Shown one piece after another: positions 49,901 to 62,294 of a stretch of DNA of 64,000 bases. The translations under genes and the position numbers were made by a program. The notes below the pieces were generated by a model. That model saw only the letters and a program-made list of their open reading frames with translations. It was not told the DNA's origin and made no database searches. The stretch comes from Membranipora membranacea (lineage: Eukaryota > Bryozoa > Gymnolaemata > Cheilostomatida > Membraniporidae), in NCBI GenBank assembly GCA_914767715.1, contig OU612068.1:1736001-1800000 (forward strand), written 5' to 3'. Numbering within the stretch: position 1 is the first letter of the stretch; every line of letters begins with the position of its first letter.

Positions 49901-52900
49901 AGTGATGGCTCTCCATCCTAAGTCATCCCTTCTGTCACATTCATATGTCTCTCCGAGTAGAGGGTTGAATGGTTTGCCCGTCCTCCCTGTAGTTGTAGAG
50001 TAGGATGATATAGTAAATGCAGCGACATAGCACATCTGCTCCCATTGGTCGACTCGAGAAGCGTTGTCCAGGCAATCTGAGTACTCGAAATCTTCAGTCA
50101 ATCGCTGCAGCATCGATGTTGGTTCATTGAAGTTGACCTGAAAGAGGAAAGAGGGTGAACATGGAAAAGTGCCCATGTATGTCATACATCATAAGCACCC
50201 CTATTATAGGCTAAGATGTGTCCCACGTAATATAGGGGTCTGTGTTACTTGGTTCAAAGGCTTTCCTGACAATCATGCTGGTTTTAATCCTCTTCAAAGA
50301 CTTTGTAGTTACATGAAAGCAGGCACCCTTCAGTCCCCACACCCATATGGGTTGAATATTCCAAAATGCAGCTTGATGTGAACAACATAATGCTAACCTA
50401 AGTCAGATCAACGAAACCTTAGTCAGATAAAGGTAGATTCTAGATGTTATTGTCTCTACAAACAATCTGATTTTACACACATACAAATTATTAAGCTACA
50501 ACTCTTATGATGGCTTACTTTGCAAAAACAGCCTGTTTGTTCCAGACTTAAAGTAATGAATGATATTTACTCACTGGCATTGGAATTTTGGAGAGGTCTC
50601 TGCCTACACAGTTCTTCATGATGCTCCATAAGTTGACAGAGTAGTTTGGTTTTTCAGGTATAGTTTTCCTGCGCATTCGTTTTGGAGCACCATTAGCTAG
50701 AGCACCCGATGGGCCGGCAGCGCCTACACCAGCAGCACTTAGTGCTGTCTTACCAGCAGATCCGGGCCGACTGTCTGTCTTTGTCTTCTATAAAAGTGAA
50801 TGAAAAAATTGAGCAAATTATCTCCCATCTCAAATGTTAGATGATTACAGAGCAGTCAGATCCAGAGTGTGGGTAGTGTAAGTTAAGATATATTGGGGTG
50901 GGTCACTGCTTGTCCCGCTAACACAACACTCAGCCATCGAGTAAACTCAATAATTATAAGCTCAATGTATAGATATTTATTAGAATTGTCCCCTCATGTA
51001 AATACGCAGGGACAACAACTCTCAATTATTCTAAGGCAAATGAAACATAATATAGATACAGACAAAGCAGATATTTAGTATTTTATGGGATCATAAATAT
51101 GATCTAATAATAAATATGTATAGATAGACAATACATTCCTGCCTACCAAGAATAAGATCACTGTATTATCAAAGATACTAAATACTTAGTCATTGGTATT
51201 ATGATAACTTGTTTATTATGTTCTCAAGTATAACACTAGCTAGATCACATCATTACCTGTATGTATGTATGTATGTATGTTTGTATGTATTTACCTGTAT
51301 CATTTCCCTAACTAAGGTCAGCTCAAGTTCAACCTACAGTGAAGCCGCCGGATGATGACTAACATCCCTCACTGGGTTTGGCACAAAATGAATATATCTG
51401 GTTACCATGGATGAAAAACAGTTTACAGGGCACAGCTGTTAGCTGATAGCTGTGCAACCAGTTTCTACCCTTAGCAATCCTAGTTATGCTCAGTTGAGAA
51501 CCTGCCAGCAAAATCTTGCATACCATCAAACTTACATTTGAAGGTAGTCATTATAAGAACAGGATATTGTTGAGCGGTTTGTCAGGAAGACACTTACTGT
51601 TTTAGAGCAGACCACCATAGCTGTATTATCTCTATCGTCTCCGCTCTCACTGCTAGAATCGCTGCCTTGTCTCTGAAATCCTAAACTATCTCCACTTATT
51701 CCACTCGGTGATCGCCTGTAAATAGAGAAAATATGTGTGAGCTGCAGGAATTCAGTGGTAGTACTTTAAGGAAATTTATCAGCTACAGGCTACCAGTCAC
51801 TCCCCCCCCCCCCCAACCCTTCCTGATCTCATACAAGAGAAACTCTATTATGTTCACAATCCTAGTAACATATTTTCAATTCAATTACTGCATTAAACAG
51901 AGTTTACAAGTCTAGCCATACATCTATGCAAATTTACTCGAATCCCTAAGCGGAAAGAGCTACACAAGACCACTGTTCACTTCTCAGGAAAGAAAACCGA
52001 GCTGCCTGAGAAAAACTGATGGCGACATAATGTACGACCATGGTGACCAACACTAAAACGGTATCAGAATGAGAGTTTGGCATCTACTATGGATAGTCAG
52101 CGGTGAGGTTCTGACACCTAGTGAAAAAAAGAAGTAGAAATACACCACAGAGTATGTAATGTATGTCCGATTTGGTGTCAGGCTGGATGGAGATGGGTGT
52201 ATTAATTTATGACAGAAGTGTGATTTCTCAACGCACTTGTATACATCATGTAGCATTGTGAAAGTGTGAAACACATACAGGAAGGGTAAAAATAGGCATA
52301 CTTAGTACTGGTAACACCCAGGACGTGACCAAGATGGTTGTCAGGAAGCGGTAAAACATTTTATCTTCTCTTTGATTCAGCAACTGTAGGAAATTCGAAG
52401 CAAACTGAGGCTACCTGATGTTTTTTTTGGTGAAACCTGACATTTTGAGTATGAGAAAATTACGCCTCTGTTGTATCCATACTTACACCATGTTTTATTG
52501 ATTAGATAAGTCAAGGCTCACACTTACTCCAACTACCCAATATATCGAGAACAATCACAAGTATCCTCTGACTAACATTTACAAACATCCTCTGAAGGCA
52601 GCACTAATTGGCCTGCAGGCATCCAAATCGCGGAATAAGATATCTAAAATCACTTTACACAATTACACAATCACATATTTCTCACTACTGCAAAATCACT
52701 AATACTCATGGTGTATTGATCGAACAACACCTCAGAGTAATTGGCACAATTTTCACTTTCGGGTAATACTACTGAGTATCTAGGGACCCATTTGAACTCA
52801 AGGACACCGGTATGATTGAGACCTAAGTTCAATACAAAGATTGATTGAAGAACATCAACTCCGAGTATCAACAGGAAGCCAATAGATTGTTGTGAGCATC

Positions 52901-55900
52901 ACTGACAAGCAGCCCATAAGAAACATCCAGGAACACATGATGGATAGGCTGAAATGCCTGTTGACACAATCATTGCTTGCTATGAGCACTCCTTGCTAAA
53001 AAAAGAGTAGACAACCAACATCATTTTCCAGTCACCTCCCTTGAAACAAAGCTAGAACATGATAGCTTATGAATCATCTACGACTCGCCAAAGAATCATC
53101 AAACCAGTACCTGGTTCTCGTCTGAATATCTCTTATCTGTTTGGGAGTCGTACCCACATAAGTGCTTGTCGGAGGCGTTGCATCATCAGCAAAAGTTTCT
53201 AGAACTTCTCGATTTTGAGGCGTCAACTTTTTGTAACTTTTTTCGCTAGGCCCGACCATGTATTCTGTACTCCAATACAGCGACTCATTAGCGCCTTGGG
53301 AGACAGAAGGGGCTAATACAGTACTGGTGGCTGAAGCAAGCTGCTGAGATGTGTCACTGTTTGTCACCCCTTGAGTTTGCTGATGTGAGATGTCTTTGTT
53401 TGAGTATATCTGATTTGGAGGACTGACATTACTCCCTCTGCTATGTACCTGCTCAGGTTTATTACTGCTTACGACATGACTAAAGTTACCCCTGATACTA
53501 GGCCCCCCACTGTCAATCCTACTTAATGACCTCTTCTCATGTTTTCTCACAGAGTCAGCAGTAACTCCTGAATATCCATTGTGTTCAGTCCTCGTTTTGT
53601 CCACTATTTGTCGGCTTTCTTCTTTTTCAGAGCCGGCAATATTTTGTACCTCTGGAGTAACTTTTCTATTCAGTCCCAGAGAATTTCCCCTAAATGATTT
53701 TTTGACAGGGGTTGCACTTTTCACCTTCTCACACAGAGAATGATTGCTGCCCTTCGCTCTGTTTGCTGACCTACACATACCCAGCTGGTTGCTGAGGCTC
53801 CTCATTCTAGTCATCAAATTATTTTCTGACTTTGAGAAAATCTTTGATTTTTTGTTGCCAGCATCATCTGCTCCGGTAGGATCTTCTAACTTAAACCACT
53901 CTTTGCGAGTTCCCTGAGTTGACGCAGTTTTCCTCTTGCCAGGATCATCAGCGGTAGATATACACAGGCCACAGTATTGCATTTTGATAACACTAGTAAT
54001 ACTCATGTTAAACTCTAACCAGCATAATACCAACAGACCTAATAAATGTCCTTTATAGTCTAGCTAGTAGAACCACATCACTGACAGTACGCATGGCGTT
54101 GCACAGAACTAAGCAAGACAAAAACTCGAGCGCATCGCCACAACATCTCAACAATAGACTGGTCGAGGCTTATCCTGATCGACTCATACAACAACAAGAA
54201 TTTATAGAACTCACTCACATGAGGCCTTGTAGTAGTAGAGCTGCCATTCTTTCTCACCCATCCCTAAGTGAGAACAATACAAGAGACACTCTTAGCTCTC
54301 ATAGGCTGACCTGTCACTTTGATGCCTCTCCCATTCAAAGCTATTTTTTGCTTACACAATCAGATTATTTGCAACACCTATCAATAGGACAGCAGCTCAC
54401 TATTGTCGAGAGTTGTACCAGCGTTCAACGGAAGAGCATAGTACCTTATTATGATGAACATTACTAACATATTTCCTTACGAAATATGTATCAATGCTCA
54501 AATCATATACCAGGTGGATAAAAATCAGATCTGATTGGGCGAGCAGCTGTGTATTCACGATCATACAATATATATTATATACCACAGTCGGTTCACAGCA
54601 TTTTTCTATTCTTGCCTATGGGTGTCAAGTATAAGCAAAACCCTGTTTGCACAAATTATGAATATACTATAAAAGCTTGGGAAGATACTTTGAGGGCTGT
54701 GAGGGCTGGCCAAATCTAATTACTGCAAGGTCATCAAGCTGCCAAATTAAACTGTTCTAATTAACGATGAGATTGGGAAGGATGATACATGGAACTTAAT
54801 TACATCACGATATCATACAATCAAATGTCTCCATATCCAGAGTCACACAGACTAGATCGATACCCAACAAATCGTCCATCATTTGGGGCCAACAAAGTAA
54901 CAAGGATAAGGTCAAGAGAGAAATAGGGAAAACGACTAAGAAATGAAATAATTTCCCCACAACGCAGATCACATGTCATGGGAAAGAAAGGTAAGTTTAG
55001 ATTTTGTAGGAAAACACTCATGATTATAAAGAAAGATGAGGAAATATTAAACGATTATCAAAAGTCGGCAACAGCCAACAATAGAATCAGAAATATTTCT
55101 CAAAGTAGACAGCATAACAACATTGATGATATAATCCAAGTCTCCAGCTGCCGCTGCTCACATTTCTCTATTAGGAAAACTATCACATACACTAGCTACT
55201 GATCTGTTACTGGGATGGAAATTATGTACCAACAATCACATGCTGAACAATCAAGAATTGACCGTCCAATCGAATACATGGCGTATTGAGGTTTGATAAA
55301 TTGTGAGCTGTAGGGGAATGCAACTCCAAACATAATGGAAATGGGATAACTGATATTGAGAAAATTAATCAATTTTTTTTGAGCCGAACAAGGTGATTGG
55401 TTGGTTAAAAGCCTGTGGATCACCTGATTGTCTGATTAGGCAAATGGGACAGGACAATGATAACAACATTCTACTACTGACCTTAGGCCCCTAATGATAA
55501 GAAAATAATAAAAAAATCTCTAGAACAAGTTAAATGACACAGACAAAAAGACACAGCTCCTATAAAACGGAATGAATGAAAACTTGAGCAATTTATTGTA
55601 GCAGTCCAACCTGACCCTCAACAGAGTTTATGAAGATTATCATGTGTTAAGGGGGGATGGGCTGTTGAGCAATATTGTAGTGTAACTATCAAAGGGAAAA
55701 CAACATAGGGCCATAATAAACACAACCAATACATGTGACTGACGTCAACCAGGTTAATTTCCCTAACCACGTAATATACCTTGACCTAATTACGCATATA
55801 CCATGACCTAATTACGTGAATGGAAATGGTTTCCCTTCAAGTGGCTGATTCCATAACCAGTTAGAGCAGAAATTATGATTACCCCTTGGTTCAACCAGTC

Positions 55901-58900
55901 CGATGCGTGACTATCTGCTACTGAATATTCTCGTCAGCATAGCAAGTGTGTGAAGGCTTGGCATGACGTACTTGACAGGATAACATACTCTAAACTATTA
56001 AGGGGCTCATGTTTGGAGCTTAGCTTGAGTTCAGTTTATAAATCGTCACAGTATGTCCAAGATCCTAGTACCAGCACTATAGCCGTGACAAGGCTACCAG
56101 CACTAGGTTAGGGTCTTGAGCTTGAAGTCTGCGGGTAAAACAACTCCAAAATAGCAAAATTTATGCACACATATTTTTCATGTAAGGCTCAATTCTGTTA
56201 TATATTTCCTATTTACCTGCATGAGTCTTACTGACAGGCTTGTGCAGACAGACAGACAGACAGAGTCTAACCAGATACTATAGAATATCTATATATGTAT
56301 CCATAGCCTCTGGTCTAACCTTATAAGCCTATCAGCATTACTTAATCAGTATAGGCTTGCATTGACCTATTTGCTTATTGCCGACCATCGGACTGATAGG
56401 AGTCGTTTTCCCTGAATGATTCCTGAGCATACTTACATGTGTCCTTTGTGGTGAGTTTGAGCAGGAGATATGACAACTGTAAACTGCTCTGTCTGCTCCT
56501 CAACAGCATCCTCAAAATCATCCTCGTCATCGCTTGATACAACTGCAATCAAATCCGTGGAGCTCATTGTTCTTTGAGATTTAGTCATAATAGCTACTAG
56601 ATTTCGTCTAGCATACGAAACTACTGTCACCAGCAGTGCAAGCATCAGTCAAAGATAAGTTATTAATCCAACTTTTTCTCAGTTTACTGGACTATAAAGC
56701 ATTACAGAACCAAAGCATTGCGCACAGATCTACGGTGTAACCCTTAATGCGACAAAAACATGAGTATTTGCAAAATATTTATACAGCAAATGTCACCGTA
56801 GGACAAACAGCTATGTCATGATGTATCAAGCTGAGCTGGAAAAGAACCCTAGCAGTGACTGGTATTTCAGGTCGGGGTAATCTTAACTCGGATAAACCTT
56901 TCCCTCCCTGAATCAGCGCCACATTACTGCTGTTATTGTTATGGTAGCTGAGTTTGCGATATCCTGCTAAGTGTGAGATTAAAACAGAGTTCATGAAAAG
57001 CTCTGCACTGTTGACACTGAGCAAGAGAGGACATTGACAACCTTCAAATGTCCGGAATAATAAGAGTAAGTTCTCAACTAATCAAACATGATTAGCTTGT
57101 TAAATCATTTCGAATCTGTGCTCTGCTCTGAAGGTTGCAATCAATATAATAGTACAATCATGATTCTTGCACACACACCAATGTCCTGATCAGAAGGTGG
57201 GCAAATGGGTTATATCATTACATTGAGGATGGATGGTTTGATTGAATCACTAAGCGTGTTCTACTTGATGTTTTGCTATGGAAGGGGGAGGGGGGCTTGA
57301 ATGGTTTTATGCTACTATCATAGGAGAAAATTTAGCAAAGCCTATATTGTTAATACTGGGAACATAAAAGAAAGCATAAACAAACTATATAATGTCACAT
57401 TCAAAGAAAATCTTAATGCTGGAATCTTTTTTTTGGGCAAAAAGCTGTCTCTGCCCATGCACCTCTGTATTTTATTAATATGCAGAATATGGTGAATACA
57501 TATCTGTTGAGTTTGCATAGCGACCAATAGTATTTGAATTTAGCAAAGCAGAGCACTCTCTCATATTTAGTAACACAGAGATGATCGCTGACTTACCAGA
57601 GATGCTGTGTTTTTGAGCTGATGCCGATGTGTTACCCGCCCCGTCGGGCTGATTAACCATCGATCGAGCCTGGTGCTCCAGCGAGCTGTGCTGTTTAGCC
57701 AGATGTTCCACCATTGATTGAAGCGCTAGTCTCTCATCGTGTTCCCTCTTGAGTGTATTTTGCCACCTCCGCCCCTGTGCTATCACCAAATCTAAGTAGT
57801 CTTTGCTCGCCTGCAATCAGGATCAGAAACAATAATGAAAACTAATGTGTGTTAATACTGCGAGTACCGCACAGCAGCTCTCCTAGTCAGCTGTCTACTG
57901 AAATGCCGATCTAAATAACCTAGCTCGTGTCTAGGGAGTAAATCATAGCATGAATACTTAGATTAGTCTATGCATTCGTTACAAGATAAGAAAGGAGCGT
58001 TGAGACTGTAAGACATCTTTATTTTTAGTACTGCTTTATAAAAAATATAAAGGTTGCTTTCGAGGCCTATCTTGTTGTTGAGTGATGCCCAATTAGAAAC
58101 CAAACAAGGACTTTGATCAAATCTAATCAATGGCACTGCTCGTTACAAAGTTTGAAATCTAGCGGTTCTAACGAGAAAAGAATACTTTGATATGGGTGGA
58201 GAATGAATAATATATGATTTTCTGCAAACATCAACCTGTCAAAACTGAAGCCAATGGCAACATGCCAATTATTTCTAGCAATGTTATTTGCTTTAAACAG
58301 TCTGAAACATTGAAACATGATTTTTCTCCTGGCAAATCTTAGATGAGTGAATTTCAGATACGTGGCTAGATTCGATTCAAGGGTGCAGTTGAGTAATACA
58401 GTAGTTTCCTCATGTTACAAATGATGACTCAATAATATGTATAACAAAATGAGATTGTGTGCTCACAGCCCACAGTTTAATCTGAAGACCTTCTACTGCC
58501 ACATCACAGTCTAATATCTCCTTTGGGACCTGTTTAACCTTTCCAAGCCAAGATAAGACCGTCAAAGGACTTCAGATTGGATTAAAACTTAAGCGAGGAG
58601 ATAGGGCAGCCCTAGGCCGGAAACTGGATTAGGATCAACAGGTTACTCCTTCCATGAAAATGTTAAAGCTTGTGGCCTACCAGCCTGAGGATCATCTCAA
58701 ATCAAATTTAAATTAGACATGGAATCACTGCTGATCGTCTGTCTTCAACTTCAAAACAACTCCCCCACACAATGATGTAGAGTGTGAGATACAGGGCTTT
58801 CTTACATTGATCATAGCGTTAGTAGTGATCCTGAAGAGAGTGGCTCTCTCGTTGATGGCTTTCATCTTAGTAGAGGTATCTCCCTCTCCTGACTGTATAT

Positions 58901-61769
58901 GATCGAGCTCAGCTAGTGATCTCTGTAGGGTTGTGCCGTGGTTGACTATCAGGTTATTACATGTGGTCAGGTCTTCTATCTTACTGGAGAGGATTTTTAT
59001 AGTATTAGCGATCTCGGTGGGATCAAAAGACTTATCTGCAGTCTGTACTGTCACCTCTTCTTCTTCATCATCTGAGGAAAAAATCAAATAAAACTCTCAG
59101 CACAAAGTCATGATTAGATTCGACCAAGTACCACACAGGCAACACTTTCCTACATTGGTTCAAGGATTTCATCAGGATAATTCTAATGCAGGAAAATATA
59201 CTGAAAAGTATGGTAACGTCCTGTCATTGAGGGGAGTGTCAACTTGTAGGTATTGTGGCAACCTTGTTATAGGTGTCTTTTTACATGAAAACCTCATTGG
59301 CCTGGTCAACATGGGCCTCTTTGTTCCAACTGGACAATAAAATCTCATAATCTCATGACCCACTATCCAAACCTTACAGCTTACATCAGATTTGGTGGAT
59401 AGTCATGACCTGGTAAGGGTAGGGCCTAGCAGCTAAAAATGTGTAAAAAGCTTAGTCCATTTATTAACAAATTTTGAGACTGTGCTTTGACTGCCAATAA
59501 ACAATTTTTATATGTAAGTGTGTTCTTGTTTAATTCAAACGACCTTTGAAGCTATTGACAAAAAGTTCATTTATTTTTCTCTAATTGCATGCTACTTGGT
59601 GTTAATAAAAAAGGCATAGACATTTTCAGTATTTAATTGGTAGTGTTTGACATTTAATCTAGTGGTCCCTATATAGCTGAACCCAGTATGGGAGCGCACT
59701 TGTCATGTACTTGTTTACCAGACTGTAAACAACATTACCACCCTCTGCATTGTAAGCTAATGGTGACTTCTACACAATATCTAATGTGTCCGGCTCATTA
59801 GGTTGCTGATAGCATTGAAAGATTTAATTCTAGGTTTTGTGCTGGCTGTTCTGATGACACGCTAAGTCAATATACAAGCGCAGGCTTTGTTTGTTATTGA
59901 ACAAAATAATTTCTTGCCCTGGTACCTAGCACAGCAGACTAATAAGTATAGCCATTAACTCAGACCAGTACTGCTGAAAGATGAGATCTGTTATCATTGT
60001 ATGTCTGATTGGCAGGTTACTGACGTGCTCACTGCCCTCAGCTCAACCTGACTGGTTAAATAGTGCTATAATATACCTGACTCAGACAGACAGACTTTGC
60101 TAGGCTGTCAGATTGAAGTCAACAAGATGAGAACTACAGCTGCTGTCAGATGACAGTATGAAGGCAAACATCAACCAAGTCCTAGTGCGCAGGATTTACT
60201 TTCAAGAGTCCTGTGACTACAGCCACTTGCACTTGGATATGGTATATGATATATATTAGAGTTGGGTATTTTACCTTCCATTTCTCTGATGGAGTGAGCT
60301 TTTGCCAGCTCCAGAGCAGTGACCCACTTCTGGCGCTCAACCTCTGAGCTTGCCTTGAGATGGAATGTGTGGGTGCCGCCATTAGCGATGACAAAGCAGC
60401 ATGAGTCCTCTGTGTGTACTATAGCGTTAATCAGATTGATTGTACCTCGGCAAGTATGACCCATCTCTGTCTGATTTCTGTAATAAAAATAAAGTGAATG
60501 TTAATCAACTATTTGCGATGTTGCACACAGTAGTATTATAAAACTAATTTGTAGAGTAAATAATTTTCTTACAAAGATGACAAAATACAACCAAACCCAA
60601 CAACTACCCAGATAGCGCTTTAGTTATTTGGTTTAGTTACAATATACAGATCAAGTCATACATTTTCTCTGAGAACCGAAGTTGCACATTTTACGTTTTC
60701 ATCCATGTCGCCATAAGAGGCAAGAACATTGTTTATTCTACCATGATGCACTTTACAATACCTGAATATGCCTACATCATAGATAAATTATTTTTATACT
60801 GTCTTTAGCACTAAGGAAATAATTGTGGCATGTTTGAAATCTCACAATAATTTCTATAGACAAGAGATCAGCTTATGGAGGGTGGAAAACAGCCAACAAG
60901 GAAATCAACAATAAACATATGGAAACCGAAATTGCGCCTAAGACCAATTATATGGACAGCAGGTAGGCCCGGGGGTTCTGGCAACTTAAAAGTGTTTTGA
61001 AAAGGATTTCTCGTTCCAAATATGTGGTCGATTAATTGTAAGATAACGATGTAGCAGGTTGAATTATGAAATTTGATTAAAAGAAAAGCATTCTACTGCG
61101 TTTTGTGTGGTGACATTATCTTGCAATCCTCAAGATGTCGATGATGTAATATATATAAATATCATGTGAACGCATTATCCCGATAGCGTTGCTGTGCAGT
61201 ATTATCATCAGTGAATAATACGGCAAAACAATCGGCAGCATACGCATCAATTGAGATCCCTCATCTATTCATAAGTTACAAAACTTAACTGTCAAATCGA
61301 TCAATTTAATTAATTGTTTGTAATGTTTATCAAAACATTGCTGCAAATAAATATAGTAAGGTGGCAACAGGAGTTACAGGTTGCAAGGACTGCTATGTCT
61401 TTGACTTTTCATCTGCAAAGAATACACTGACAATTAACAGCAACCTAGTTACGAATTTACAAAATTTAATTTAACTGAACAATTATGAGCCCAGAACAGA
61501 AGCTTCGGCAAAGACCTACATTTGAACAATGAACAATGGGGTTTAGTTCATTGATTTGAACACCAACTCGTTGGACCAACTAACATGAATTCATTATCAC
61601 CTTCCAACTCTTCCACCAATAAAATATTCACTCATTCAATCATTACTCACCGGTAGTAAGATAGCATTCCATTCTGAAGAACAAACCATCTCTTTTGATA
61701 GCCTTTTATGTAGTTTGTCCATTTATAGACCCATCCCTTATACTCAGCCTTAGGTTTAGGCTCAGCCAT
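43902..61769 (-). CDS. OSBP: Oxysterol-binding protein (OSBP/ORP4 class): PH, FFAT-like, ORD
   Basis: Predicted lipid-transfer protein that exchanges sterol and PI4P at ER-Golgi contacts. Thirteen coding exons: 61,769-61,651; 60,477-60,275; 59,071-58,806; 57,810-57,597; 56,542-56,437; 51,715-51,598; 50,787-50,575; 50,137-49,895; 49,500-49,380; 48,851-48,652; 47,350-47,184; 45,976-45,756; 44,044-43,902. They sum to 2,334 nt, or 777 residues, with all phases consistent. The PH domain (about 7-105) has [20 protein letters not shown] helical region with [17 protein letters not shown] follows. The FFAT-like DFEDAVE is at 276-282. The ORD runs from [15 protein letters not shown] through the family signature EQVSHHPP (493-500), IIVGKLWVD and [12 protein letters not shown] to a C-terminus ending RCPDIF. 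The exon at 49,895 uses a weaker GTCTGA donor. It is divergent from MZT2. Confidence 0.95.
44083..45128 (+). pseudogene. LINE reverse transcriptase fragment, antisense in the last OSBP intron
   Basis: RT blocks in several frames: [35 protein letters not shown], then [45 protein letters not shown] and IANIKS followed by stop. At least one frameshift lies near 44,360, and a 32-bp palindrome with its target duplication interrupts the frame at 44,479. The 3' end has ACTTCA-type repeats (about 45,113-45,128). It is related to the LINE at 28,560. Confidence 0.85.
44479..44510. mobile_element. Micro-palindromic insertion, class A, 32 bp, nested in a LINE
   Basis: Ends CAGAGACTATAG and CTATAGTCTCTG. 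It is flanked by a 7-bp repeat ATTATGA (44,472-44,478 and 44,511-44,517; 8 bp if the shared G is counted). Outside the insert the reverse transcriptase reading (DLKSFDYD into TKCIKYADD) is continuous, which shows the LINE was there first. Confidence 0.85.
45971..46076. repeat. Triplicated splice-acceptor repeat in OSBP, 34-36-bp unit x 3
   Basis: Three tandem copies of a unit with GATCTGAAACAAACA and a GAAAGYGTGAAAG tail. On the OSBP (minus) strand each is a pyrimidine tract followed by TGTTTGTTTCAG|AT. The copy nearest the exon is the acceptor that gives the family-consistent joint at 45,976. Confidence 0.85.
47537..47622. repeat. Minisatellite, 22-bp unit x ~4
   Basis: Near-identical units containing AGCATGTGACAGGTACTGG, in the OSBP intron between the exons at 48,652 and 47,350. 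Confidence 0.9.
47690..47945. other. GC-rich intronic block of unknown origin
   Basis: Clearly richer in G and C than the surrounding AT-rich intron, with many CpG sites and short inverted pieces (for example CCGGAATTCCGG near 47,840, and GTCCTTGTACCTG next to CTCC). No ORF, tRNA or 5S match could be made by eye. It may be the body of an unrecognised retroelement. Confidence 0.4.
51259..51292. repeat. GTAT tetranucleotide microsatellite
   Basis: Short run of TGTA units with one interruption, in an OSBP intron. Confidence 0.85.
53074..54006 (-). CDS. 310-codon ORF inside the OSBP locus: candidate alternative first exon
   Basis: Open from ATG at 54,006 (second Met at 53,982) to a stop at 53,074, far longer than any other non-homologous ORF in the window. 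The product is hydrophilic, basic and rich in Ser, Thr, Asn and Gln, without recognised domains, and looks disordered. Near its end CCAG|GTACTG (53,111/53,110) is a possible donor. Using it leaves phase 2, exactly what the next OSBP exon (51,715) needs. The result would be a PH-less isoform: 298 novel residues joined to RSPSGISG and the sterol-binding domain. PH-less short isoforms are known for mammalian ORP4. It could instead be a nested gene or a chance ORF. Confidence 0.45.
   Translation of the reverse strand: MSITSVIKMQYCGLCISTADDPGKRKTASTQGTRKEWFKLEDPTGADDAGNKKSKIFSKSENNLMTRMRSLSNQLGMCRSANRAKGSNHSLCEKVKSATPVKKSFRGNSLGLNRKVTPEVQNIAGSEKEESRQIVDKTRTEHNGYSGVTADSVRKHEKRSLSRIDSGGPSIRGNFSHVVSSNKPEQVHSRGSNVSPPNQIYSNKDISHQQTQGVTNSDTSQQLASATSTVLAPSVSQGANESLYWSTEYMVGPSEKSYKKLTPQNREVLETFADDATPPTSTYVGTTPKQIRDIQTRTRYWFDDSLASRR
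56272..56312. mobile_element. Micro-palindromic insertion, class A, 41 bp
   Basis: Starts CAGATACTATAG and ends CCATAGCCTCTG. It is flanked by a perfect 7-bp repeat GTCTAAC (56,265-56,271 and 56,313-56,319). It lies in the OSBP intron after the exon ending 56,437. Confidence 0.8.
61527..61553. mobile_element. Micro-palindromic insertion, class C, 27 bp
   Basis: Ends CAATGAAC and GTTCATTG. It is flanked by a perfect 7-bp repeat ATTTGAA (61,520-61,526 and 61,554-61,560). It lies in OSBP intron 1. Confidence 0.75.
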
Positions 61770-62294
61770 TGTAAGAAGGAAGAGACAGAGATTTTAATCA
61801 GCAAACCACATCACAAGATTTGTTGATAATTAACCAAAACTTTAATTTTTCCAACTAGTTGCTTAAACCGGAAGCAATATGGCATAATTTTAGCATAGGA
61901 TTCTTCAGATTATTGGAACAACGTTACGGGTCCATCATCCAACCCCCAAAAAATTGTAGGAGATTTCCTTTGAAAGTAATCTGCAGCAAGATATTGCAGA
62001 TTTTTGCTGCTTTGTTTTCATACAATCAGAATTTATATTTTCAAGTACCTAATAATAAACAAATTTACAAATATTTCCAAATAAATTGTGAAATAGTAAA
62101 GAAAATTAGGCGCGTCTTGAATATTTGCTGCATATTGTTATTGAGAGACAATGACATCTTAACTTTTTATAAATGATCTTTTAATTGATTGACAGGAAAA
62201 TTTCTATGCACTTCAATGAAAAAAAGAGAAGCAAAGAAAATTTTGAAAAAGCAAAATTAAATACAATTTTTTAAAAAAGGAGCTTGTCAGAACC
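61770..62294. promoter_or_regulatory. Probable bidirectional OSBP/MZT2 promoter region
   Basis: The two ATGs point away from each other and are only 525 bases apart, so the 5' ends and promoters must lie in this interval. No clear TATA box or CpG island is visible. The 105-codon ORF inside it resembles nothing and is ignored. Confidence 0.55.

Noticed and set aside
49889-50185. Separate short gene beginning MTYMGTF on the minus strand
   Set aside because: It is simply OSBP exon 50,137-49,895 read with upstream intron sequence.
54093-54467. 124-codon plus-strand ORF facing the possible alternative OSBP exon
   Set aside because: No family features, weak context and composition like the surrounding intron; could be antisense RNA but nothing supports a protein.
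54460-54495. Palindrome ACATATTTCC…GAAATATGT as a micro-insertion
   Set aside because: Inverted repeat is clear but no flanking direct repeat was found and the ends fit none of the three classes.
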